A stretch of DNA of 24,697 nucleotides from Coptodactyla brooksi. Its lineage: Eukaryota; Arthropoda; Insecta; Coleoptera; Scarabaeidae. How positions within the stretch are numbered: position 1 is the first letter of the stretch; each line of letters opens with the position of its first letter. The stretch lies in the NCBI GenBank assembly GCA_033557675.1, contig JAWQRM010000290.1:1-24697 (forward strand), given 5' to 3'. This document shows positions 10,538 through 19,880 of the stretch, piece by piece. The notes under the pieces are model-generated. The model ran no database searches. It saw nothing but the letters and a program-made list of their open reading frames with translations, and was not told where the DNA came from. The position numbers were made by a program, and so were the translations under genes.

Positions 10538-11533
10538 TAATACATTACTAATAAATTTTATTTTGGGGATTCTCGGAAACTTCCGATTGCTTGAGACTAC
10601 CTGTGAATTTTCTTGAATTAGCTATTGAGATACACGAGTATTATCAATTGTTAAATTTGATGTACTTATGGCATTTGAAAGTATGGAAGCTGTGTTAGTT
10701 TCAACGGTATTTTTATAGGTTTCAGATATGGGTTAAGCGATATAGATAATCAATTTCATATTGTTACAGTCCATTGAATTATAGTACATATTAATAACTT
10801 GGGTGTCGGGATTGACAAAAATGTTGATGAAAAAAAGAAAAAGTAGAAGTGGTGACTTACTTTGTGAGACCTAACAGTTTGGAAATACCAACTTTTTTAT
10901 CCTACATCTTTTATCATTGTTATTAGCGATACATTATCTAGCATCTATGGTATCTATCTACAGTGCTTTGTACTTTGTAAAATATAATAGTTACTATTAC
11001 TGCAGTGGCTAAAATTATAACAACTTATATGCCAGGTACGGTGTTTGTGACATGAATCACATTGTGCAACAAGATTATAACAAATTCGATATTACGAAAT
11101 ACTAAATAGTACTAAAGTACTACAAGCTGAGTTTGGAATATTCAGTCCATGTGAATTTTATTCCAAATGTTTCTAGCAATGTCTTTGAATTGGTCAAGAA
11201 ACTAAGAAAGAACATCATCCCATGCACAAATCAAATTGATCAGAATTCGGTTTTTTTACAAAGACAAGAACAGGCCCTTATGCAAGTATGTACAAAATGT
11301 GCAAGAAGTACCCAGTTATAACCTACGTGCAAATGATTGAAATATATTCAGGTGATCTACTACAAGAACTTAAAACGTAAATGACAAAAAGCTGCATGAA
11401 GCTCATCCAACCACCACTAACGCCATACACTGATCGATAGAAACAAGAAGGAAGATTTTGTTTTTGTGGTGGACAGTTGCTGCACACTTCTTCCTTACTA
11501 GTTCTAACAATGAGTACATGGCTTGAGAGTTAC

Positions 11534-14500
11534 TTTGATGAATACCGTTTGAAGTGTTTGATTATTATCGTCCGATCTCGTGCTATCCTGTGTTAACTGG
11601 TTACTGGTTATTTCCGGTCTGGGGGTCTGGGGGTTCGGGCTAATGTCGAAACCACTTACTTGGACGACGGGTTCCTCTGGGATCAAAGTGCCATTGGGGA
11701 ACTTTTGGACAACGGTATTATTGGGGTAAACTCCCACAATTACGAAGGGCGTGTTTTTGTTAGGGTACATACTCGGTCGTTTTCGAAGTATAGTGTTATT
11801 TGGAAGTATCGCGAAGATGTAATAGTCCTTGGCAGGTGGCGTAGAAGTTTCTATTGTATTATTTTCAATGGGTTGGGGATCGGCGGACAACAATTTACCT
11901 TGCCTGTCCATTGTATTGTTATTCGTATTAGTTGAATTGGAAATTGCCATAGAAGAATTGGTATTAGTATCGTTACTACTCAATGAAGTTTCGTTTAATG
12001 AAGAAGTTACATTAGCCACAGACTCCATGGAGGAATTAGTCGTATTATTCACATCATTCGTCGTTATTCTATTAGCCTTGCTCGCAGCAAACGTACGGCT
12101 TGATATGGTGATGGTAGTGCCATCATCGGGTTGATTAAACGTGTTGGTTACGTCATTAGCTGAGAAAACAGTTACGCTACCTGGACTTACTTCGAAATTT
12201 GAATGGGTCGAAAGACTTGAAACGGCTGGTTTTACAGTAGTCTTTTCTAAAGTGACCGTGGAAGCGATTGTGTTTGGTGTTGTACCAGTAACTTCTAATA
12301 ACCTTGCTATTAACTCTAGTATACTCGAAGATGACCTTGCAGCACCTTCCGTTTTGATCGAAACACTAAGACTTTGGGTTTTATTGTCAGTTGGAAGAGA
12401 ATTTTGAGTTGTATTCATAGCTTCTATAGCGGTGGAATTAGTCTCCTGCACGGGTTGTTCATTAGTTACCGTAGATGTGTCAGAAACTACTTCGGAACTT
12501 TGATTAGTTGATACTGTAGCTTGAGTCCTTAATTCAGCTCTTTGAGAAATTGCCACAGTGAGTTGCTCATTTAATTCAGCTACGGTTGCTTGCACTGTTT
12601 CCGTGTTTGAATCAGTTAAATTTTGGACAACTTGCTCAGCCTGCTCTGTTGAAGTTTGAACAACTTGTTCAGTTGAAGTTGGAGCAGTTTGCTCTGTTGA
12701 GCTTTCAACAGCTTGCTCTGCTGCGCTTGGAGAAACCTGCTCAGTTGAGATTTGAACAAACGTTTCAGTTGAGCTTGGAGCAGATTCTTCAGTTGAATTT
12801 TGAACAAACTGCTCTGTTGTACTTTGGGTAACTTGATCAGTTGAACTTTGAATAATTTTCTCAGTTTGGCTTGAAGCAGCTTGCTCAGTTGAGCTTTGAA
12901 CAGCTTGCTCAGTTGAGCTTTGAACAGCTTGCTCTGTTGAATTTTCAGCAACTTCATCGGTTAAGCTTTGAAACCTTGGCTCAATTGAGTTTGTAGCAGG
13001 TTGTTCAGCTGGACTAGAAGCAGATTGCTCAGGTAGACTGGGAGATGGTACCTCAGCTCGGCTGGCAACTGACTGCTCAAGTAGGGTGGGAGATGATTGT
13101 TCAGGTGGGCTGGGAGCAGGTTGTTCAGGTAAGCTGAGAGCTGATTGCTCAGGTGAGCTAGGAGCTGGTTGCTCAGATAGGCTGGAAACTGGTTGCTTAG
13201 GTGGGCTAGGAGTAGGTTGCTCAGGTGGGCTGGGAGCTGGTTGCTCAGGTGCGCTGGGAGGAGGTTGCTCAGGTAGGCTGGGAGATGGTTGTTCAGGTGA
13301 GCTGGAAGCAGGTTGTTCAGGTAAGCTGGGAGCTAGTTGCTCAGGTGAGCTACGAGCTGGTTGCTCAGATGTGCTGGAAACTGGTTGCTCAAATGGGCTG
13401 GAAACTGGTTGCTTAGGTGGGCTAGGAGTAGGTTGCTCAGGTGGGCTGGAAGCTGGTTGCTCAGGTGCGCTGGGAGGAGGTTGCTCAGGTAGGCTGGGAG
13501 ATGGTTGTTCAGGTGGGCTGGGAGCAGGTTGTTCAGGTGGGCTGGGAGCAGGTTGTTCAGGCGAGCTAGGAGCTGGTTGCTCAGATGGGCTGGAAACTGG
13601 TTGCTTAGGTGGGCTAGGAGTAGGTTGCTCAGGTGGGCTGGGAGCTGGTTGCTCAGGTGCGCTGGGAGGAGGTTGCTCGGGTAGGCTGGAAGATGGTTGT
13701 TCAGTTGGGCTAGAAGTTGGTTGCTCAGGTGAGCTAGGAGTTGATTGATCAGATGGACTGGAAGCTGGTTGCTTAGGGGAACTGGGAGCAGGTTGGTCAG
13801 GTGGGCTGGAAGCAGGTTGCTCAGGTAGGCTGGGAGCTGGTTGCTCAGGTAGGCTGGGAGCTGGTTGCTCAGATGGGCTGGGAGATGGTTGTTCAGGTGG
13901 GCTGAAAGCTGGTTGCTTAGGTGAACTAGGAGCAGGTTGCTCAGGTGGGCTGGGAACAGCTTGCTCAGTTGAGTCTTGATCGGACTGCTCTGTTGGATTT
14001 TGAACAATTTGATCTGACGAATTTTGAACGGCATCTTCAGTTGAACTTTGCAGAATCTGTTCAGTTGAACTCTGAGTAATTTGCTCTGTTGGGTTTTTAG
14101 CAACTTCTTCGGTGGAACTTTGGGTAACTTGTTCTGTTGAACTTTGAGCAGTCTGGTCAGTTGAACTCTGAACAACCTGTTCAGGGGAATTCTGAATAAT
14201 TTGCTCCGTTGAACCTTTAGCAACTTGCTCAGTGGAGCTTTGAGGAACTTGGTCTGTTGAACTTTCAGCAGCCTGCTTGGATGAACTCTGAACAATCTGT
14301 TCTGTTAGAATTTGAGTGAGCTGAATTGAAGTCTGAAGAATCTGCTCAGTTGTTACGGAATCAGCTGCTTGCAACGCGGAACTAGGATCTGCTTTTTGAG
14401 TAGTAGATTCAGCTTCAGACATTGAAACTGTTTGTGTATCCACCACAGATGTGGTTGATTCTAATAATTTTGGATTTGCAGATTGTGGTGCAGATTCAAC

Positions 14501-15565
14501 GGTCTGAGCGTTTTGTTTTTCAGCACTTTCTGTGGTTGGTATGTCTGTTTTAGCCATTTCGGTTGTTTGGGAATCTTGTTGCACAGCTTGGGAACTAGAT
14601 TCCGTACTAATTTCACTTCTTTGGCTTATCAAGTTCTCAGCTACATTGTCAACCGTATTTTGTGGATTAGCAACGTTAGGCGCTTTAGTTACAGCTTCAT
14701 TAAAACTAGATACCGTTGTAGGTGTAATTGCGCTCAAATAGTTTAATGTCGCTAGAAAGTCTGATATCGATATAGTTTCAGTGAATTTGCCTAAGTTGGC
14801 TATTGCTGTGGGTAATGGAGTATTGCTAGTGGTTGAAGAATCTACGTCTGATGTATCTATGGTGTTTGATACTATGGAAACTGTGCTAGTTTCAGTAGTA
14901 CTTTCAGACGCTTCGGATGTGGCTTGAGTGGTGGAAGGTGTACTCGCTTCTATATTCTCGTTATCGATTGAATTACCGCTTATATTGATGACTTCAGCAT
15001 CGGGATTGGTGGAAGAAGCTGATGAAGAAGTAGAAGATAAAGTAGAAGTAGAAGAAGGAGAAGGTTCAGTAGAAGAGAAAGTGGTTTTTGGTGTAACTAC
15101 AACTAACTCAGTACTGGGTGTGGGTGAGATTGATTTCAAGATAGCTAACAGTTTGGAAATAGTGCGTTGTTGGTCAGTTTGTTCGTTTGAAAGTTCCTCA
15201 ATCACCCCTAAGGTGTTGGTGATGGTGGAAGATGGGGTGCGAGCAGTTGAAGAAACGGTTGAGATACCTACTGTTGGCGATGATGTAGATTGAATGGCGT
15301 TTATAGAACTCAAAATTCTCTCAATTATCGTGGTTGGTTTTTCAGTGGTTGCAGTCAGAATATAGTTCGTCTGGTCAGTCGTCTGTTTCGTCTGATCTTT
15401 TTTGCTGGGTATTTTAAATATGGCCGTTTCTTTTGTCGGTCCGTCCGCGGTCTCGTCTGAGGATTTGTTCGGAGCAACGGTTGAAGAAATCGCCGTAATC
15501 GAGTAAATGATTCGCTCTATAATAGACACCGGTTGTTTACCAGCTGGCGGAGCCCCAGTAGTTAC
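11534..15565 (-). CDS. Mucin-like gene, giant exon with EQ-repeat array
   Basis: A single open stretch of 4032 nt (1344 codons) in phase 0. The acceptor is TTTTTCCGTTTCTAAAG before GTA at 15565. Two donors are possible: AAA|GTAACT at 11533, or the stronger CAA|GTAAGT at 11659, which would remove 42 residues. Order of parts: residues 1-400 Ser/Thr-rich with two related motifs (SIIERI near residue 13 and TIIERI near residue 80); about 400-985 an array of 8-residue units carrying EQ; then a Ser/Thr/Asn-rich part with several N-glycosylation sequons; finally a non-repetitive block with PNNTILRKRP, GVYPNNTVVQKFPNGT and PEEPVVQ. That last block looks like the conserved core of the exon. Reading past the 11533 donor meets a stop nine codons on. 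No named domain was recognised. Likely a heavily O-glycosylated extracellular segment (inference). Confidence 0.87.
12620..14345 (-). repeat. 24-bp / 8-residue EQ tandem array inside giant exon
   Basis: About seventy imperfect 8-residue units share an EQ core. The outer parts (13958-14345 and 12620-12990) read like STEQVVQS; the central part (about 12990-13957) reads PPEQPAPS, so a polar Ser/Thr/Gln form flanks a Pro-rich form of the same unit. On the plus strand the unit contains GGTTGCTCAGGTGGGCTGGGAGCT. Because unit length is divisible by three, several shadow frames stay open across the array. Within the centre an eight- or nine-unit super-repeat recurs three times. Confidence 0.9.
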
Positions 15566-15620
15566 CTTTAGAAACGGAAAAACTTACACAAAATCACGCA
15601 ACATTTCTATGAGTGTTTAC

Positions 15621-15758
15621 CAATGAAGCGGGGAGTAATTTTGCTGGTGTGTTCGAAGGGGTTAACAATTCTCCATTAATCAAATTATCCGAGGGTATGG
15701 TGTTTACAGGTTCATCTATAGATATTATTTCCATTCCGTCTTCTATCCGTTGTTTCAC
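15621..15758 (-). CDS. Mucin-like gene, 46-codon exon with uncertain 5' edge
   Basis: The donor TTG|GTAAAC at 15620 is followed by a 55-nt intron and then the giant exon. With the acceptor TGTTGCAG before GTG at 15758 the exon is 138 nt and phase 0, matching every other exon. The peptide starts VKQRIEDGMEIISIDEPVN and ends TPAKLLPASL. The frame stays open further upstream to 15806, with coding-like codons (DNNRGDIERKIFGMVLQ), before an in-frame TAA. An alternative acceptor TTAAG at 15809-15810 would give a 188-nt exon starting in a different phase, needing an extra upstream exon. Phase consistency favours the short form; the amphipathic look of the extension favours the long one. Confidence 0.62.
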
Positions 15759-18700
15759 CTGCAACACCATTCCAAAGATTTTCCTCTCAATATCTCCTCT
15801 GTTGTTATCTTAATTTTTGTTTGCTTGCTGCTGAATATTACTTTAATTTTTTTTCAGTTAATCAAATGTTAATCGCCTGCAGCTGGTGTATTTACAAACG
15901 AAAAGGGTAAGTAAAAAAATAACAAAATATATCGGGGACATTTGCGATTTATTTGTGCAAGATTAAAGAAAAATAAAATAGTACACCTCCTGTACATTAC
16001 AACTTAAAATACATTATTTAATATTAATATGGTGCATTAGGTTATTGTTTTTTATATTTATACTATTTCATTACTGGCTATTGAAACCTGGAATTATATT
16101 TATTATGAAGGAATTATGGCGAATTTATAAATTACACTGGTCTAATAGATAATGCCGATAGATAATCCGATATATATTATAATAATTAATATCTGTTCAT
16201 TTTAATGTATGCACTTTTTCTATTGTCGAATAAAGTTGTGTATACTTTGGATTTAATATTTTTTTATGTGATTAAAACGAACAGATGAAATAATAATACC
16301 CGTTTGGTAGTTTTAGAACCCAATATTAATAATTATCACAGATATTTAAAGTCTTTTTGACATACTGCAAGGAAATTACAGCTGCACATTGAAACGATTA
16401 ATAAGCTACAGAATACTGATAATAACATTACGTTCGGCAACATTTCTGTATCATTAAATGAAGTTAATGGACATTTTTCACATAAAATAGATGATGTTTC
16501 GGAGCAATCTATCGCGTATTTTAGCGCATAAAAATATTAGCAAACAAAATTTATTCACATTACTGAAATTACATTATTTAATTACTAATTAAATCATGTC
16601 AAGTCGAGGACAATGCAAAGGAAGACACTGCGGGGATTGGGCTATGTGAGGGATGGATGTTACAACTAATAACAAAGCAGTTTTATACCTAAATGTTGTA
16701 ACTGTTTAACAGTAAATTGTACAAAATAGTTTTTTCTGTCACTACTCGAGAATCTGAGCTTTTGTATCCGCAGAAGCATTATTATTTTATTGAATAAAAT
16801 TGCTTTATTATTTGTCAATTATCGCTCAAAAAATATAAACCACTACGCCGTCTACAAATATATGAATAAAAAATAAAATTGCCGAATATATGAAACCTGC
16901 TATTCCCATAAACTATTGCGTGTATTCGCATGCTATAATATTAACTTTAGTGTTTATTTATAAATTTGTTCAAACTAAATTATAATTAGAATTAATACAG
17001 CTTTTTTAAACGTTATGGTTAGCGGCATAGTCTACAAAATAACCGCTATCTATAAGTGTGTATTGTTATTTATTAGTTTGTTGGGCCTGATTAGGTTTTC
17101 ACAATTAAAACAGTAAAAAAAGACATGAAGAAGTAGAAGAAACAAGAGATATAGAATAGGAACATGCTTAAGACTACAATGCAAGTTTTAAGACCAAAAG
17201 GGAAAATAAAAATAAAGCTGGAAAATAAGAGAAATGGGAGAGTATTTATAAATTACGATTTTACATCTCAGAAAATCATTATGGGGTCGAAATAGAGGAG
17301 AAACAGGAATGGAATAAAATTTCTATAAGTGTCATATATAAGTCCAATACAGTAGAAGAGAAGCTAATAACGATAGCAAAAAAATAGAAGATACGATGGA
17401 AAGAATGAAATATCGGAAAAGACTAACGCAGTTAAGGAAGAAAATTAAATTTAGGGTGAATAGAATGAAGAAAATTATAAAGAGTGGCAAGAGCATAGAA
17501 ACAGGAACGTGTAATGAGAGTAGTAGAAATAGAAAAGAAGAGGAAAGAATGGGAAGCTGATAATTAACAAAATCAAAATCGTAGGAATTACAGAACTGAA
17601 GAAAGTGTGATAAAAGTGTGATTGGGTGTTGGGAGAAATTGGGTGTTCTGGTCTGGTGTGCCACAGGCGAAGAGAATGAATGGAGGGTGAATATGATAAG
17701 AGCAAAAAAAGCAGAAAAAAAGTAGTCATAGGAATGAAACTGGGAGGGGGACTGTGGTCACTTACAATAGCATATAAGAGAATGAAGATGGTAAAAATGT
17801 AGAAATAGACGAGGAAAAAGGGTATATGTGAATAAATGATTCAACGTAATGTGACTGATGTTTTTATATCAAATGCAATATATCAAAAGAATGAGTTTTC
17901 TTGTATTGCACGCATTGAAGACTGTTTGCAATAATTAAGTTACGATATTTTGTGATATAAATACAATACGAATTGATAACTTAAATTTAAATTTTTAATA
18001 CGTTTTAATTCAACATGTAAAGTGCATGTTGTATTTGATTTACTGCAATACATTTTATTATTTCTACCTTAAATATAAGTTCAAAGATAACCTTCTTAAA
18101 CTTAATTTCATTTTATGTTACGATTTCATCCAGCAAACAAGTACAAATAATAATTTACTTTTTATCATTACTAATAATTTCTGAGAATGTAAATAGAAGT
18201 AATATTTTAGCTGAAACTTTTTTTTAATTTATTACATAGTTTTAAATTATAAAAATAAAAAATAAATTGACTTAGGTAATTATTATTTATAGTTCCTTTT
18301 ACTGTTATTGTTTTGTTATTCATTTAACTAGCGATATGTTGCTCCTAAAACACCTTCAAGTTAATTCTAAAAGCACATCTATTCAAAAGCAAGGATAGGA
18401 AAATACTTACATGTATTTTTGTTTCCTATTCGTTTGTCAACAGACATAAGCTTTTCTATATATCACCTCATTGAAAACTACCTTCTATAAAATTAATGTA
18501 AAACGAATAAATAAACAGAATGCCATAATTCCCGAAAAGCACCGTAATAAATTCTAAACACATGTAGCAAAACAGCAAAATCGCAACTAAGCCAGTGTGT
18601 TTAGTATAAATATCTTTTTCTTTATTTTTACAAACATGTGTCTTAACCTAGAGATTAACAAAATTCCTACACCAGTTTTTCGCGTGATAAAAATATATAA

Positions 18701-19045
18701 AGCTAGCTGCCAAAAACAAAAAAAAAAGGGAAGCACTATACAGAGGTAGGAGAAGCATAATATTGAAGAAGAGAGCAGCGGGTTGTCCTTTCAGTTTAAC
18801 CGATTGAAAGACCAGTGTTGTGCCTCTGACCAGTCAAAGTCCTTTGAGAAGAAGACAAAATTAAATTTTGTAAAATAATAATAAAGAAAATTAAAAAATG
18901 AAGTAAAAGTAGTTGTGCAAAGTGTCCACATAGTCATATGTACGTCATGTCGGTCGGTCGGTGTACTATTTTATTTCGTAAGGAATTTTAAATTTCAAAT
19001 TTATTTTATAGTCTTTGGAATGTTAAAAAAAATAAATTTACTTAC
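15759..19045 (-). other. Intron, about 3.3 kb
   Basis: Very AT-rich sequence between two 46-codon exons. Apart from the purine-rich possible LINE relic (17210-17760) no gene was seen. If the long form of the exon at 15621 is used, an additional small exon must lie here; I could not identify it. A GTCGGTCGGTCGGTG run is at 18948-18962. Confidence 0.65.
17210..17760 (+). mobile_element. Possible LINE ORF relic in purine-rich stretch
   Basis: The plus strand from about 17100 to 17760 is unusually purine-rich compared with surrounding intron. One frame near 17300 reads EWNKISISVIYKSNTVEEK, resembling the I-x-V-Y-x-S motif of LINE endonucleases; further on KKRKEWEADN appears. Stops break all frames. 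It could instead be simple purine-rich sequence. Confidence 0.25.
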
Positions 19046-19183
19046 GTAACTTGGTGTTACGGTTGGTACTGTAGGAATGTAGACAGGAGCGCTGGTTGGT
19101 CTAGTTGAACCCGGTCTGCTAATGATATCGCTGCGATATCTTGCGCTATAGCGATTCTTCTTCTTGCCACCAGATGGCACTTG
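19046..19183 (-). CDS. Mucin-like gene, 46-codon exon
   Basis: A small exon inferred from splice signals and style: acceptor CTTATAG before CAA at 19183, and donor TAC|GTAAGTAAA at 19045. It is 138 nt long, phase 0 at both ends, with no stop. The peptide begins QVPSGGKKKNRYSARYRSD and ends in a Thr/Pro/Val-rich stretch, matching neighbouring exons in composition. A short perfect inverted repeat (GATATCGC, one base, GCGATATC; 19124-19140) lies inside it and encodes part of the RYRSDII stretch. It is separated from the upstream exon by a 268-nt intron. Confidence 0.74.
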
Positions 19184-19451
19184 CTATAAGAACATAAACG
19201 TGTTGGCATTCAAGATATTTTGCTGGATAATCTATCTACGTTTTATTAACATTTGAAACTGATAATTAACTTGATGTAATATCGTAAAATTGGGTTTTAA
19301 CTTTCGACTTTAAAGTGTAAAACTTAAAGTTGGTTGATGTAATTTAACTTTAGTAGCATACTATACAGTACTATGCCAACTTCGGTACTAGAATGAACGA
19401 AACTAGAAGACGAATGAACGAAAGAAGTAGATATGCTGTAGATTTCTTTAC

Positions 19452-19880
19452 CTGCTGGTTAGCAGTATCTGCTTTTCTTTCCTTTTTCTTGCCGGTTCCT
19501 TTCCTGCTACTGTACAATCCTCTTGGCGTTTTCGCGGTAGGCTTAACTTTTGGTGTTGTAGATGAAGCACTTTGGCCCTCTTGTAGCAAATTTGGCGCCA
19601 CCTCGGTGGTACTCGATGCGACAAATCTTGCATGGTATCTGGGTTGTGCGCGAACCGATTGAGAAATTTCAGTTATTACAGAAACTTGAGATGGCGCCAC
19701 CGTCGGTCGAGTCGGCTTCGCTTTTCTGCCATTCAAAATGGGTCGTTTCGAAGGTTTAGGAGTCGATTGACTGTCCTCGTATTCTGGAGGTTTCGTTGCC
19801 AGCGAAAACTTTCTTCGCGTACCTCTCGTTGTCGGTACCGTTGACGATGGTATGATATCGTTAGTATCTGCATGTCCCTG
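19452..19880 (-). CDS. Mucin-like gene, basic Thr/Pro-rich exon
   Basis: This exon is 429 nt, 143 codons, phase 0. The acceptor reads ATTTTTAGCAG, so splicing may occur after TAG (19880) or three bases later after CAG (19877), a NAGNAG arrangement that would add or drop one Gln. The donor is CAACAG... ending CAG|GTAAAG at 19451. The peptide starts QGHADTNDIIPSSTVPTTRG, has Pro/Lys/Arg-rich stretches such as KRPILNGRKAKPTRPT, and ends in a lysine-rich segment (KGTGKKKERKADTANQQ). No methionine is near its start, so it is internal. No known domain was found. Confidence 0.82.

Larger units (their letters stand above)
9430..10850 (-). pseudogene. Decayed partial duplicate of the giant exon, split by mariner
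   Basis: On both sides of the mariner, the intron is homologous to part of the giant exon (about 14340-15030). Translated on the minus strand, 10750-10813 gives NPDTQVINMYYNSMDCNN, matching NPDAEVINISGNSIDNEN in the exon. Around 10650-10710 it gives TVETNTASILSNAISTS, matching TTETSTVSIVSNTIDTS. DNA blocks such as GAGTAGTAGATTCA (9475-9490 versus 14398-14412) and GCTTCATT (9543-9550 versus 14692-14699) extend the match below the mariner. In-frame stops (for example TAA between the two peptide blocks, TAG near 10620) show it no longer codes. The EQ repeat array is not seen in the duplicate. Confidence 0.78.
6765..11533 (-). other. Large intron, about 4.8 kb
   Basis: The longest intron in the window, between the giant exon and the 54-codon exon. 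It holds the decayed exon duplicate, the mariner and a LINE relic. The stretch 6765-9000 is AT-rich and shows no gene; a degenerate CTGAAGA motif on the minus strand (8357-8363) may be another ribozyme-like relic. From 10880 to 11533 there is only weak repeat-like sequence, including ATTCAGTCYATGTGAATTTT shared with 7218-7240. Confidence 0.7.

Noticed and set aside
10855..10890. Apparent acceptor plus donor (CTGTTAG...CAAAGTAAGT) flanking a 10-nt micro-exon
   Set aside because: It lies at the edge of the decayed exon duplicate and is out of phase; more simply explained as mutated former coding sequence.
13086..13748. 220-codon open frame on the plus strand, Gly/Cys-rich
   Set aside because: It is the antisense shadow of the 24-bp EQ array; a repeat unit divisible by three keeps several frames open. 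No independent start context or splice evidence.
13333..14295. 320-codon minus-strand frame overlapping the giant exon
   Set aside because: Alternative frame across the same repeat array, with repeated SKLLKVQ/SNQLPAH units. The main frame is continuous with splice-compatible ends and this one is not.
17332..17729. Minus-strand frames rich in Leu, Phe and Ser resembling membrane proteins
   Set aside because: They are the complement of a purine-rich stretch, which forces hydrophobic codons; no conserved motif.
18690..18800. TATA-like ATATATAAAG with a TCAGTTT initiator-like site on the plus strand
   Set aside because: The spacing (about 100 bases) is wrong for a core promoter and no plus-strand gene follows.
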